Below the pieces are notes generated by a model. It searched no databases and was not told the DNA's origin. It saw only the letters and a program-made list of their open reading frames with translations. A program made the translations under genes and the position numbers. A DNA stretch of 64,000 nucleotides from Gammaproteobacteria bacterium (GTDB lineage: Bacteria > Pseudomonadota > Gammaproteobacteria > Eutrophobiales > Eutrophobiaceae). The stretch spans positions 331,921 through 395,920 of the forward strand of contig JANQNX010000014.1 of NCBI GenBank assembly GCA_028279365.1, read 5' to 3'. Shown in pieces: positions 34,518-43,511 of the stretch (positions are counted from its first letter, which is position 1; each line of letters begins with the position of its first letter).

Positions 34518-35836
34518 TGGATACTACATTTTCCTTTACAGACTGGTTTCGACAAGCTGCGCCTTATATTCATGCGCATCGCGGTCGCACGTTCGTGATT
34601 CAGATCAGTGGTGATGTGATTTCGTCAAGTCATGTCTCGCAGCTTATCCATGACATTGCGTTATTGAATAGTCTTGCAGTGAAGCTGGTGATCGTTTTTG
34701 GTGCCAGGCCCCAGATCGATGGGCTTTTAAAAGAACGAAATATTGTGGCTGAATACAATGAATCGCTACGCGTAACGACTGAAGCGTCGATGAGTTCGGT
34801 TAAGCAGGCTGTCGGTGATATAAAAATTCAGATCGAATCACTGTTATCGATGGGCTTGCCCAATTCACCGATGCAGGAAGCGTCAATCAAGGTTGCATCC
34901 GGTAATTATGTCTCCGGTCGACCCATCGGCATATTGAATGGGGTGGATTTTCAAATGACCGGCCGCGTCAGGAAGATTAATACTGTCGGTATTAATCAAC
35001 GCCTGGATGTAGGTGAGATTGTATTAATACCTCCACTGGGCTATTCACTGACCGGAGAGATATTTAATTTAAGCTCTTTCGAAGTGGCATCACAGGTGGC
35101 GATAGAACTCAATGCCGATAAATTGATCATGTTAACGCATTCCCCCGTGTTTGAAGATGAGCATGGCGGGTCAGTTAAACAATTGATCTGTGCACAAGCA
35201 AAGGCGGCGATTGAGCAGAGAACTGGTAATGCCGTTGATGAAAATCCTTCCAGTGCCATCCTGCAAGGTATCGCCGCCTGTGATGGTGGTGTAAAACGTG
35301 TGCATTATATTGAAGACAATATTGATGGCGGTTTATTACAGGAATTATTCAGTCGCGATGGTGTGGGTACCTTATTGAGTGATGTGCCGTTCGATACCAT
35401 TCATCATGCCAACGCATCAGACATAGGTGGCATACTGGAATTAATCCAGCCGCTGGAACAACAAGGTGTCTTGGTCAAACGTTCACGGGAAAAGATCGAA
35501 GTGGATATTGATGATTATATTGTGCTGGAGCGAGATGGCACGGTGATCGCCTGCGCGGCACTACACTTTTATCCTGATGATAACGTGATTGAACTCGCCT
35601 GTCTGGCGGTTCACAAAGACTATCGCAATCAGTCCTATGGCGATACCTTGTTTCAATACGTTGAACAACTGGCAAAGGAAAAACAAGTGGCCGATATCCT
35701 GGTGCTCACTACTCAGACAGAACACTGGTTCATTAGTAAAGGCTTTGTCGAAACGGATATCGAAAACTTGCCGGTAGAAAAACAACACTGTTATAACTAT
35801 CAACGTAATTCAAAAGCCTTGATTAAACATCTCTGA
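34517..35836 (+). CDS. argA: N-acetylglutamate synthase (ArgA)
   Basis: A 439-residue enzyme with an N-terminal amino-acid-kinase-like domain (about 1-290: LAVKLVIVFGARPQIDGLLK, VLIPPLGYSLTGE-like strand, GGVKRVHYIEDNIDGGLLQE) that senses arginine, and a C-terminal acetyltransferase domain (LACLAVHKDYRNQSYGDTLF). It starts arginine synthesis by acetylating glutamate. ATG at 34517 overlaps the argE stop by one base. Length matches proteobacterial ArgA. Confidence 0.95.
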   Translation: MDTTFSFTDWFRQAAPYIHAHRGRTFVIQISGDVISSSHVSQLIHDIALLNSLAVKLVIVFGARPQIDGLLKERNIVAEYNESLRVTTEASMSSVKQAVGDIKIQIESLLSMGLPNSPMQEASIKVASGNYVSGRPIGILNGVDFQMTGRVRKINTVGINQRLDVGEIVLIPPLGYSLTGEIFNLSSFEVASQVAIELNADKLIMLTHSPVFEDEHGGSVKQLICAQAKAAIEQRTGNAVDENPSSAILQGIAACDGGVKRVHYIEDNIDGGLLQELFSRDGVGTLLSDVPFDTIHHANASDIGGILELIQPLEQQGVLVKRSREKIEVDIDDYIVLERDGTVIACAALHFYPDDNVIELACLAVHKDYRNQSYGDTLFQYVEQLAKEKQVADILVLTTQTEHWFISKGFVETDIENLPVEKQHCYNYQRNSKALIKHL

Positions 35837-35844
35837 TTTAAGCT

Positions 35845-35861
35845 ATGCGCTGCATGCGCAT
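35845..35861. repeat. Short inverted repeat after argA
   Basis: ATGCGC at 35845-35850 and GCGCAT at 35856-35861 with a five-base loop, followed by an A/T run. A possible weak terminator nine bases after argA. Confidence 0.4.
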
Positions 35862-35920
35862 TTAAAAATTAGCTTTTTATTTTCATTTCGATTTCACATC
35901 GTCATACCTAAGCTTTGCCA

Positions 35921-35944
35921 ACGACTAAACAGAGTCGTGTTTTT
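35921..35944 (+). terminator. Rho-independent terminator after argEA
   Basis: Stem ACGACT (35921-35926) and AGTCGT (35933-35938), six-base loop, then GTTTTT. It lies in the roughly 300-base gap before the oxidoreductase gene; the rest of that gap (35945-36133) should carry its promoter. I see no clear operator or riboswitch there. Confidence 0.6.
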
Positions 35945-36133
35945 GCATCACATCTGTTTCATATCGCAACACTTTTCGTAACAAAACGATCAGTTATTTG
36001 CATATTCAAAATTAATATTTTAATCATTAGCGATGATGCTATATGATGCGCCGCACAAGTAGTATGTCATTAATTTATATAAAGTTTTCCAGAACGTTAG
36101 ATTAGCCACACAGGATTGGTTTGAGTTAAATTT

Positions 36134-37954
36134 ATGTCACAGACAACAGGAAAAAACGCCGCCAACACGTTTAGCTATCAGCAGTGTGTAGTCGACCTAA
36201 GTAACGGCAGCATTGAACTTAAGCAAGTTCAATGTAACAAGCTGGAAGATATGCTGGGCGGGATTAGCCGCTCCTATCGCATCTTGTCTGGACGAAATGT
36301 CAGTGATGCTTATAGTGAAGACAACCCGCTTATTGTATCGACCGGTTTACTTACCGGTACGCCGGTAATGACGGGCCTAAGAACTTACTTCTCCAGTTAC
36401 AGCCCGTTAAAAAAATCGAATAAAGGCTTGCCCGGTGCCATGTGGTCTGCTGCGAGTGGCAAGTTTGGTAGTAAATTACGCTGGACTGGTATCGACGAAA
36501 TCATTTTCGAAGGTCGATCAGAACAACCGGTTTTATTACATGTTAGACAAACAGACGGCTTGCCAGAGATAGCGTTATTACCGGCAGAAAAACTGGTGGG
36601 ATTAAGTTGTCACGGAAAAATTATGGCTCTGCGCGAGGATTATCAAGATTGCCATTTTGCTGTGATCGGTCAGTCCGGTGAAAATTATCAGCACTGTTAC
36701 TTCGCGTCTGTCGGTTGCAGTACTGAAAATTTATTCAAATCCAATGATGATAAATGTCGCTGGGCCGGTCGTGGCGGCATGGGCTCTATCATGGGTTACA
36801 AAAATATTTTCGGCATTATTGCTGACTCACGCGATCCCAAAGCAAAGCTACAAAGTGAGATTAAAGAATTAAATAAATTTATCTCAACCGGGCCGGGCTC
36901 GCGTAAATATCGCGAAGAAAAGAAAGGTGGCTTAGGCGGAACTTGGTCAAACTACGTGGCATTAGGAAAATTAAATATTGTCCCGGAGAACAACTTTCGC
37001 CCGCCGGAAAAAAGTCAGGCGCACAAACTGGAACGCGCTGAGGTTGAAAAAACACTCAGCGTCAAAGCAGAAAACTGCTTTCGCTGTGCGATTGCCTGTC
37101 ATAAAAATATTTATGAAAAAAATCCGGACGGAACTCGTGGGAAGTTCCTGGCCAAGTTTGATTATGAACCGCTTAACTTAATGTCGACTAACCTTGGCGT
37201 GCATGACAGTCAACAGGCTGCCGAACTGGTTGGTTTATGTGATCACTATGGCATGGACTCTATCTCCATGGGCGGCACCCTGTCTTATCTGTTGGATTAC
37301 AACGAAAGGCATCCTGAAAAAACATTGCTAAACGGCGCTGTGTTTGGTGACTATGAAAAGATTCGTGAATTAGTTGTCCAGACTGGCACAGGCCAGTGTC
37401 CAGAGTTGGGTCAGGGTGTAAAAGTCTTGTCAGAGTCAGTTAATGACACCAGCTATGCCATGCATGTCAAAGGTCTGGAGTTGCCTTCCTATCTACCTGA
37501 AACCAACCCCGGTTATATATGGGCAATAGCCGGTGGTCATATGAGTATGCAGACTTATAGTTTATTGGCCGCCGACAATGATACGTCGATGGAGTATTGG
37601 GAAAATGCGATTGTCGAAAAAGGTTTGTACATGATTCGCGACGATTTAACCGGCATGTGCAAGTTTGCCAATCTGGATAATCAACGATTGGTCGATGCCA
37701 TCAGCAGTTTAACCGGTTTGTCTTTTACTGAAGAAGAGATACGACAAACAGTGCGTAAGACATTTATCCGCGGACTTTGGCTGGAGAGAAAGCAGGGTTT
37801 CGATGAAACGGATTACGCGTTACCGGAACAGGTTTATACCGAACCCAATACTGCTATTGGGACGCCTAATTTCCTGACGCGAGATTATGTCGATGAACTT
37901 AAGCAGCGGGTGTTTCAACGCTTTAATCAGGAGATTGATGCACTATGCGATTAA
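36134..37954 (+). CDS. aor: Aldehyde ferredoxin oxidoreductase (tungsten/molybdenum bis-pterin enzyme)
   Basis: A 606-residue AOR-family enzyme that oxidises aldehydes (or runs in reverse) with ferredoxin-type electron exchange. The [4Fe-4S] ligands are in the family pattern: C315-x2-C318-x3-C322 in ENCFRCAIACHK, and C509 in TGMCKFAN. Pterin-binding segments include WAGRGGMGSIMGYKN and LGVHDSQQAAELVGLCDHYG. The N-terminus has TGLLTGTPVMTGLRTYFSSY. It is cytoplasmic, with no Tat signal. The next gene, overlapping by ten bases, is a MoaD/ThiS-like protein, a common AOR partner. Whether it uses tungsten or molybdenum cannot be read. Confidence 0.92.
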   Translation: MSQTTGKNAANTFSYQQCVVDLSNGSIELKQVQCNKLEDMLGGISRSYRILSGRNVSDAYSEDNPLIVSTGLLTGTPVMTGLRTYFSSYSPLKKSNKGLPGAMWSAASGKFGSKLRWTGIDEIIFEGRSEQPVLLHVRQTDGLPEIALLPAEKLVGLSCHGKIMALREDYQDCHFAVIGQSGENYQHCYFASVGCSTENLFKSNDDKCRWAGRGGMGSIMGYKNIFGIIADSRDPKAKLQSEIKELNKFISTGPGSRKYREEKKGGLGGTWSNYVALGKLNIVPENNFRPPEKSQAHKLERAEVEKTLSVKAENCFRCAIACHKNIYEKNPDGTRGKFLAKFDYEPLNLMSTNLGVHDSQQAAELVGLCDHYGMDSISMGGTLSYLLDYNERHPEKTLLNGAVFGDYEKIRELVVQTGTGQCPELGQGVKVLSESVNDTSYAMHVKGLELPSYLPETNPGYIWAIAGGHMSMQTYSLLAADNDTSMEYWENAIVEKGLYMIRDDLTGMCKFANLDNQRLVDAISSLTGLSFTEEEIRQTVRKTFIRGLWLERKQGFDETDYALPEQVYTEPNTAIGTPNFLTRDYVDELKQRVFQRFNQEIDALCD

Positions 37955-38214
37955 CACTACGTTTATCTCCATCGTTACAGATCGATGCAGGGGAAGCGCT
38001 TGAGTATGAAGTGCCGGGCACGACCCTGGGTGAGTGTTTTCATAATATTCGAAACGAACTACCCGAGATAAAAGAAAAAATATGGAAAGGGGAGCGATTG
38101 AACCCTCAAATATTATTTTTTCATAACAACACCGTAGTCAGGGAAAGCAGTTTCTCCGATATTGTCAGGCAAAATGATGTACTGGATGTGATTCCAGCAA
38201 TCGAGGGTGGTTAA
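37945..38214 (+). CDS. MoaD/ThiS-like ubiquitin-fold protein linked to aor
   Basis: An 89-residue beta-grasp protein ending in IEGG, the C-terminal di-glycine needed to be activated and loaded with sulfur. The internal VRQNDVLDVIPAIEGG segment is typical of MoaD/ThiS. It overlaps aor by ten bases, so it is made together with it. MoaD-like proteins paired with AOR genes are thought to supply dithiolene sulfur for the metallopterin; no MoaE partner is seen here, so it may rely on one elsewhere or have a dedicated role. Confidence 0.85.
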   Translation: MRLTLRLSPSLQIDAGEALEYEVPGTTLGECFHNIRNELPEIKEKIWKGERLNPQILFFHNNTVVRESSFSDIVRQNDVLDVIPAIEGG

Positions 38215-38219
38215 ATGAG

Positions 38220-38247
38220 AAAAGACGGTTTAACTAAACCGTCTTTT
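38220..38247. terminator. Bidirectional terminator between moaD-like gene and clpA
   Basis: AAAGACGGTTTA (38221-38232) and TAAACCGTCTTT (38235-38246) form a near-perfect hairpin with A and T runs on the two sides, suitable for stopping transcription from both directions. The clpA stop codon lies in it. Confidence 0.75.
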
Positions 38248-40498
38248 CCAGGTTTTCTTCTTCGACAATGACTTTGAGTTTGTTGTCTTCCAGTTCAACC
38301 ACGACATGACCGCCATGTTCCAGTTTGCCAAACAACAGTTCTTCGGCCAGCGGTCGTTTGATTCTCTCCTGAATCAGTCGCGACATTGGGCGTGCGCCCA
38401 TGATCTTGTCATAGCCATGTTCGGCTAACCAGGTTCTGGCCTCGGTCGTGACTTCCACGGTAACCTTCTTCTCATCTAACTGTGCTTCCAGTTCGACCAG
38501 GAATTTATCCACGACATTAGCAATCGTTCGTTCATCCAGAGGATTAAACTGAATAATGGCATCGAGTCTGTTCCTGAATTCCGGACTGAACATTTGCTTG
38601 ATACTTTCCATGGCATCGCCGGAATGATCCTGTGGCGTAAAACCAACCGACGCTCGGCTCATGCGTTCAGCACCGGCATTGGTGGTCATGACGATGATGA
38701 CATTACGAAAATCGATCTTGCGACCGTTGGTGTCTGTTAAGGTACCGTGATCAAATATCTGCAGCATTAAATTGAACACATCAGGATGCGCCTTTTCAAT
38801 TTCATCCAGCAACAATACGCTGTGTGGTTGTTTATTGATCGCATCCGTTAAAAGACCACCTTGATCAAAACCCACATAACCTGGAGGTGCACCGATTAAG
38901 CGAGACACGGTATGGCGTTCCATGTATTCCGACATATCAAACCTTACTAACTCGACACCCATCTGAATAGCTAACTGTCGGGTGACTTCGGTCTTACCGA
39001 CACCGGTGGGGCCGGCAAACAGGAAACTACCGATTGGTTTATTCGGTACGCCAAGTCCGGAACGCGACATCTTGATTGCATAGGATAGGGTATCAATCGC
39101 CTCATCTTGTCCAAACACGACCATCTTTAAATTGCGATCCAGGTTTTTAATCACGTCTTTATCAGAAGACGTCACGGTCTTCGCCGGGATACGTGCGATC
39201 TTGGCAATAATGTTCTCAATATCATTAACACTGACGGTTTTCTTTCTTTTCGAGGGGGGTAACAGCTGTTGTGCCGCACCGGCCTCATCAATCACATCAA
39301 TCGCTTTATCCGGTAGTTGACGATCATTAATGTAGCGCTCGGTTAACTCTGCCGCGGTACGCAAGGATTGATTGGTATAGCGAATATGATGATGTTCCTC
39401 AAAGCGTGATTTCAAACCTTGCAATATCTTAACGGTTTCATCGATAGAGGGTTCGACCACATCAATCTTTTGAAAGCGCCTTGCTAACGCCCGGTCTTTT
39501 TCAAAGATGCCGCGGTATTCCTGATAGGTCGTCGAGCCGATACATTTTAATTCACCGGAAGCGAGTACCGGTTTAATGATATTGGATGCATCCATGACGC
39601 CACCCGATGCAGCACCTGCACCAATAATGGTATGTATCTCGTCAATAAATAATACCGAAGAAGGTTGTTTCTTTAATTGAGCCACCACGCCTTTCAAACG
39701 TTTTTCGAAATCACCGCGATACTTGGTACCTGCCAACAGTGCACCCAGGTCTAATGAATAAATAACGCTATCCATCAGTACATCCGGTACATCACCGTCA
39801 ACAATCATCTTTGCCAGTCCTTCGGCAATTGCTGTCTTACCGACGCCTGCCTCACCGACATATAATGGATTATTTTTTCGACGACGACATAAAATCTGAA
39901 TCGTACGTTGTACCTCTAATTGACGGCCGATGAGTGGATCAATCTTGCCCTGCATTGCCTGTTCATTCAGATTCACCGCGAATGATTCAAGCGGACTGGA
40001 GCCTGCTTCTTCAGGGCTGGTTTCGTCTTCCAGGTCGTTAAGCTGTTCTTCGCCTTCACTGTCTTCGATTTTGGCAATGCCGTGCGAGATAAAATTCACT
40101 ACGTCCAGTCGACTCACATTTTGTTGGCTGAGGAAGTAGGCGGCGTGGGATTCGCGTTCGCCGAATATCGCGACCAGTACGTTGGCACCGGTGACTTCTT
40201 TTTTACCGGATGACTGTACGTGAAAGACAGCTCGCTGCAATACGCGTTGAAAGCCTAAGGTCGGTTGTGTCTCTCTGTCTTCTCCTTCTTCAATGATGGG
40301 AGAGTTCTCCTGAATAAATTTGATTAACTCGCTGTGTAAGCTATTCAAATTCGCTCCACATGCTTTCAGCACGCGCGATGCAGACGGGTTATCAAGTAAT
40401 GCCAATAACAGGTGTTCAACCGTCATGAATTCATGACGTTGTTCACGTGCATCTCTAAATGCATCATTAAGGGTTTGTTCCAGTTCTTTATCTAGCAT
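38234..40498 (-). CDS. clpA: ATP-dependent Clp protease ATPase subunit ClpA
   Basis: A 754-residue Hsp100 unfoldase that feeds substrates to ClpP. Two AAA+ modules are seen: [15 protein letters not shown] (about residue 216) with [15 protein letters not shown], and [15 protein letters not shown] (about 495) with [15 protein letters not shown]. The N-terminal repeat domain [20 protein letters not shown] binds ClpS. The ATG at 40498 follows AAGGT; an in-frame upstream ATG is inside clpS. It follows clpS by 11 bases, the standard pair. Confidence 0.96.
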   Translation of the reverse strand: MLDKELEQTLNDAFRDAREQRHEFMTVEHLLLALLDNPSASRVLKACGANLNSLHSELIKFIQENSPIIEEGEDRETQPTLGFQRVLQRAVFHVQSSGKKEVTGANVLVAIFGERESHAAYFLSQQNVSRLDVVNFISHGIAKIEDSEGEEQLNDLEDETSPEEAGSSPLESFAVNLNEQAMQGKIDPLIGRQLEVQRTIQILCRRRKNNPLYVGEAGVGKTAIAEGLAKMIVDGDVPDVLMDSVIYSLDLGALLAGTKYRGDFEKRLKGVVAQLKKQPSSVLFIDEIHTIIGAGAASGGVMDASNIIKPVLASGELKCIGSTTYQEYRGIFEKDRALARRFQKIDVVEPSIDETVKILQGLKSRFEEHHHIRYTNQSLRTAAELTERYINDRQLPDKAIDVIDEAGAAQQLLPPSKRKKTVSVNDIENIIAKIARIPAKTVTSSDKDVIKNLDRNLKMVVFGQDEAIDTLSYAIKMSRSGLGVPNKPIGSFLFAGPTGVGKTEVTRQLAIQMGVELVRFDMSEYMERHTVSRLIGAPPGYVGFDQGGLLTDAINKQPHSVLLLDEIEKAHPDVFNLMLQIFDHGTLTDTNGRKIDFRNVIIVMTTNAGAERMSRASVGFTPQDHSGDAMESIKQMFSPEFRNRLDAIIQFNPLDERTIANVVDKFLVELEAQLDEKKVTVEVTTEARTWLAEHGYDKIMGARPMSRLIQERIKRPLAEELLFGKLEHGGHVVVELEDNKLKVIVEEENLEKTV

Positions 40499-40509
40499 AG
40501 GACTTACCT

Positions 40510-40830
40510 TCAGGCTTTCTCCATTGTACAAAGGAGTGGGTGATTATTTTCGCGAGAGTAGTTGTTGACTTGTGCCACCTTGGTTTCAGCAATCTCGTGG
40601 GTGAAAATTCCACAGACGCCTTTACCACTGGTATGCACTTCTAACATGATGCGTGTCGCGTTTTCACGATCAATGTTAAAAATGGATTCAAGGATATGCA
40701 CAACGAATTCCATCGGTGTGTAATCGTCGTTGATGAGTATGACTTTATATAAAGGAGGGCGCTTGAGCTTCGGCTCTGCCTCTTGCAGCGCCAGGTCATC
40801 ATCTAGGTGCTTGTCAGTATTGTCTGACAT
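40510..40830 (-). CDS. clpS: ClpS adaptor of the ClpAP protease
   Basis: A 106-residue adaptor that delivers N-degron substrates to ClpA. The N-degron-binding residues lie in [19 protein letters not shown] (the N-D-D-x-T/TPMEFV signature) and [16 protein letters not shown]. The flexible acidic N-terminus is typical. It precedes clpA on the same strand. Confidence 0.96.
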   Translation of the reverse strand: MSDNTDKHLDDDLALQEAEPKLKRPPLYKVILINDDYTPMEFVVHILESIFNIDRENATRIMLEVHTSGKGVCGIFTHEIAETKVAQVNNYSRENNHPLLCTMEKA

Positions 40831-40947
40831 AAATACAACTCTTCATGGTTAACTATAAAATAGATTTTCCATAAGCTAATAATGATACCTTGTATGGGGG
40901 TTTATCAAGTGCTTTTTTCAATTAATCTGAACGCAGGTTTTATGCCA

Positions 40948-41925
40948 TTAATTCAGGTAATTGTAGCCAGCAACAATATCGTTTTGTCCAATACTTTCAG
41001 CGTCATTTTCTGACATAAATTCATCTATCGCTTTCGGGTCGATACACATAATAAACTCACGTGCGGCAGGCGATAACACCTTGCCCTTTCTCAGGAACAA
41101 CCCATAAGTTCTTATTGGAAAATACTTGGTTAAGGACACTCGGCCCAGCTTTTCTTTACCAGACAAACAAATGTCTGTGACAATCGATATGCCCAGACCA
41201 TTTTCGACGTACTTTTTCAGGACTTCCCAACCGCCAGCCTCCAGGTTGACCTTATATTCCACGTTATATTGCTTGAACACGAAATCCACCATTTGCCAGG
41301 TCGACATATGCTGCGGTGACAGAATCAGGCCATATTCGCTAATATCCTGCATACTGATGTCATGCTTTTTTAATAAAGGGTGACCGATTGGCGTAATCAG
41401 GACCGGTTCGAACGTGTAAACCGGAATATAAAGGACATCATCAGGCACATTAAGCGTTGAGCCTATCGCGAAATCCACTTCGCCATTACGGACTTTTTCC
41501 ACGCCATCGGCGGCGCTACCATTATCCAGCTTGATGTGTATATCCGGATAATTATCGGTGTAGCGCTTAATAATATTTGGCAATGTATACAAAATAACCG
41601 CCTCAACCGCAGCGATATTCAGGCTGCCGACGATAGAATGCTTACACTTCTCCTCGAAATTTTCAGGCAGGGTCTCCAGGCCTTCAATTAGTGGTAATGA
41701 CATTTCAAACAGCGTTGCGCCTTCTGCCGTTAGCGCGATGCGCGGGCCTTTTCGGAGGAACAGTTTTTGCCCGAGATCTTTTTCAAGTGATTGAATTAAA
41801 AGGGAAATAGAAGGCTGGCTGAGGAACATCTGTTCGGCCGCACGCGACATGCTTTGTAGCTGGGCGGCATAACAAAAGGCGCGTAATTGCTTCAGACGAT
41901 TTTGTTTATAGTAGAAACGACTCAT
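40948..41925 (-). CDS. LysR family regulator, CysB-like, divergent from aceA
   Basis: A 325-residue LysR regulator. The winged helix-turn-helix is at about 10-70 (LKQLRAFCYAAQLQSMSRAA then QPSISLLIQSLEKDLG), and the effector domain follows (HSIVGSLNIAAVEAVILYTL, DFAIGSTLNV). It is read away from the isocitrate lyase gene across a 200-base gap containing an AT-rich dyad, so it is a candidate regulator of aceA. Target and ligand are inferred from position only. The start ATG at 41925 gives a normal N-terminus. Confidence 0.88.
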   Translation of the reverse strand: MSRFYYKQNRLKQLRAFCYAAQLQSMSRAAEQMFLSQPSISLLIQSLEKDLGQKLFLRKGPRIALTAEGATLFEMSLPLIEGLETLPENFEEKCKHSIVGSLNIAAVEAVILYTLPNIIKRYTDNYPDIHIKLDNGSAADGVEKVRNGEVDFAIGSTLNVPDDVLYIPVYTFEPVLITPIGHPLLKKHDISMQDISEYGLILSPQHMSTWQMVDFVFKQYNVEYKVNLEAGGWEVLKKYVENGLGISIVTDICLSGKEKLGRVSLTKYFPIRTYGLFLRKGKVLSPAAREFIMCIDPKAIDEFMSENDAESIGQNDIVAGYNYLN

Positions 41926-41944
41926 AAGTCATTATTATAGTTTA

Positions 41945-41965
41945 AGTATTAATTTTTTAAATACT
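41945..41965. promoter_or_regulatory. Candidate LysR-type site in the lysR/aceA intergenic region
   Basis: AGTATT (41945-41950) and AATACT (41960-41965) form a dyad of LysR size near the regulator start, followed by two TAATTA copies at 41965-41970 and 41977-41982. Binding is inferred. Confidence 0.3.
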
Positions 41966-42127
41966 AATTATTAACATAATTAGCTTGCTAAATAGTAGTG
42001 ATCTCATTATTTTTAGCCTCCCTTAAATTTGGCGCCATAATTTATGACTGTGGCGGATTCGAAAACATTGGGACATCGGTCGGCATAGGGCGACTTGTCT
42101 TTACACTATCTAGCAGGAGGATATTCC

Positions 42128-43447
42128 GTGAGTACTAGAGAACAACAGATTAAAGAGTTAGAAAAAGATTGGGCGGAAAACCCACGCTGGGCAAACGTCA
42201 AACGCGGCTATACCGCTGAAGATGTCGTTCGCCTGCGCGGCAGCATCCAGCCTGAATACACTATCGCCAAGCGTGGTGCCGAAATACTTTGGGAAAAAGT
42301 TAACGGCACGGCTAAAAAAGGTTACGTGAATGCCTTTGGTGCGATTACCGCAGGTCAGGCAATGCAACAAGCAAAAGCCGGTCTTGAAGCGGTGTATCTG
42401 TCAGGTTGGCAGGTTGCAGCTGACGGTAACACCTCTGAAACCATGTATCCTGATCAATCTCTTTATGCTTACGATTCGGTCCCAACCATGGTTCGTCGTA
42501 TTAACAATACCTTCAAGCGCGCTGATGAGATCCAGTGGAAGAATATTGCTGACGGTAAAGTGGCTGAAGAAGATGCAATTGATTACTTCCTGCCTATCGT
42601 TGCTGATGCGGAAGCCGGTTTCGGTGGTGTCCTGAATGCCTATGAATTAATGAAAAACATGATCGCTAATGGTGCGGCCGGTGCTCACTTTGAAGACCAG
42701 CTTGCTGCTGTTAAGAAGTGTGGTCACATGGGCGGTAAAGTATTGGTTCCGACTCAGGAAGCGGTACAAAAACTGATCGCTGCACGTATGGCAGCCGACG
42801 TCATGGGTGTCCCAACCATCGTATTGGCACGTACCGATGCGGAAGCAGCGAATCTGGTTACCAGTGACTTTGATGAAAATGACAAACCATTCCTGACCGG
42901 TGAACGTACCCAGGAAGGCTTCTACCGTGTTAACAATGGTCTTGAGCAAGCGATCAGCCGTGGTGTGGCTTATGCGCCTTATGCGGATCTCGTTTGGTGT
43001 GAAACTGGTACGCCTGATATTGGCTTTGCACGTGAATTCGCACAAGCGGTTCGTGCAGAGGTGCCAGGTCAGTTATTGTCTTACAACTGTTCACCTTCCT
43101 TTAACTGGAAGAAGAACCTGAGCGATTCACAGATTGCCAGCTTCCAGGAAGAGTTGTCTGAACTCGGATACAAATTCCAGTTTATTACCCTCGCCGGTAT
43201 TCACTTGAACTGGTACCGCACCTTCGACTTCGCCTACAACTATGCACGTGGAGAAGGTATGAAGCACTACACCGAAATGGTTCAAGAACCTGAATTTGAA
43301 GGTCGTGAGCGCGGTTACACTTTCGTATCGCATCAGCAAGAAGTGGGTGCAGGTTACTTTGATGATGTCACCACCGTTATTCAAGGCGGCGCATCTTCAG
43401 TTACTGCATTAACCGGTTCTACCGAAGAAGCACAGTTCGAAGACTAA
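42128..43447 (+). CDS. aceA: Isocitrate lyase
   Basis: A 439-residue isocitrate lyase of the glyoxylate bypass, splitting isocitrate into glyoxylate and succinate. The catalytic motif K196-K197-C198-G199-H200 lies in AAVKKCGHMGGKVLVPTQEA. NWKKNLSDSQIASFQEEL and WCETGTPD are also conserved. Length fits the short proteobacterial form. It starts at GTG 42128, with GCAGGAGG eight bases ahead; an upstream ATG is less likely. The bypass lets the cell grow on acetate or 3-hydroxybutyrate, consistent with bdhA in the window. A strong terminator follows. Confidence 0.95.
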   Translation: MSTREQQIKELEKDWAENPRWANVKRGYTAEDVVRLRGSIQPEYTIAKRGAEILWEKVNGTAKKGYVNAFGAITAGQAMQQAKAGLEAVYLSGWQVAADGNTSETMYPDQSLYAYDSVPTMVRRINNTFKRADEIQWKNIADGKVAEEDAIDYFLPIVADAEAGFGGVLNAYELMKNMIANGAAGAHFEDQLAAVKKCGHMGGKVLVPTQEAVQKLIAARMAADVMGVPTIVLARTDAEAANLVTSDFDENDKPFLTGERTQEGFYRVNNGLEQAISRGVAYAPYADLVWCETGTPDIGFAREFAQAVRAEVPGQLLSYNCSPSFNWKKNLSDSQIASFQEELSELGYKFQFITLAGIHLNWYRTFDFAYNYARGEGMKHYTEMVQEPEFEGRERGYTFVSHQQEVGAGYFDDVTTVIQGGASSVTALTGSTEEAQFED

Positions 43448-43470
43448 TCATTAGTCCTTCATGAAAACAA

Positions 43471-43495
43471 AACCCCGCGCAATGCGGGGTTTTTT
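43471..43495 (+). terminator. Rho-independent terminator of aceA
   Basis: AACCCCGC (43471-43478), a five-base loop, GCGGGGTT (43484-43491) and a T run. A textbook hairpin 24 bases after the aceA stop. Confidence 0.92.
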
Positions 43496-43511
43496 ATGAG
43501 CTATATAATTT

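Noticed and set aside
35945-36133. Possible molybdenum or tungsten cofactor riboswitch before aor
   Set aside because: No convincing paired-stem pattern was found; only a terminator of the upstream operon stands out.
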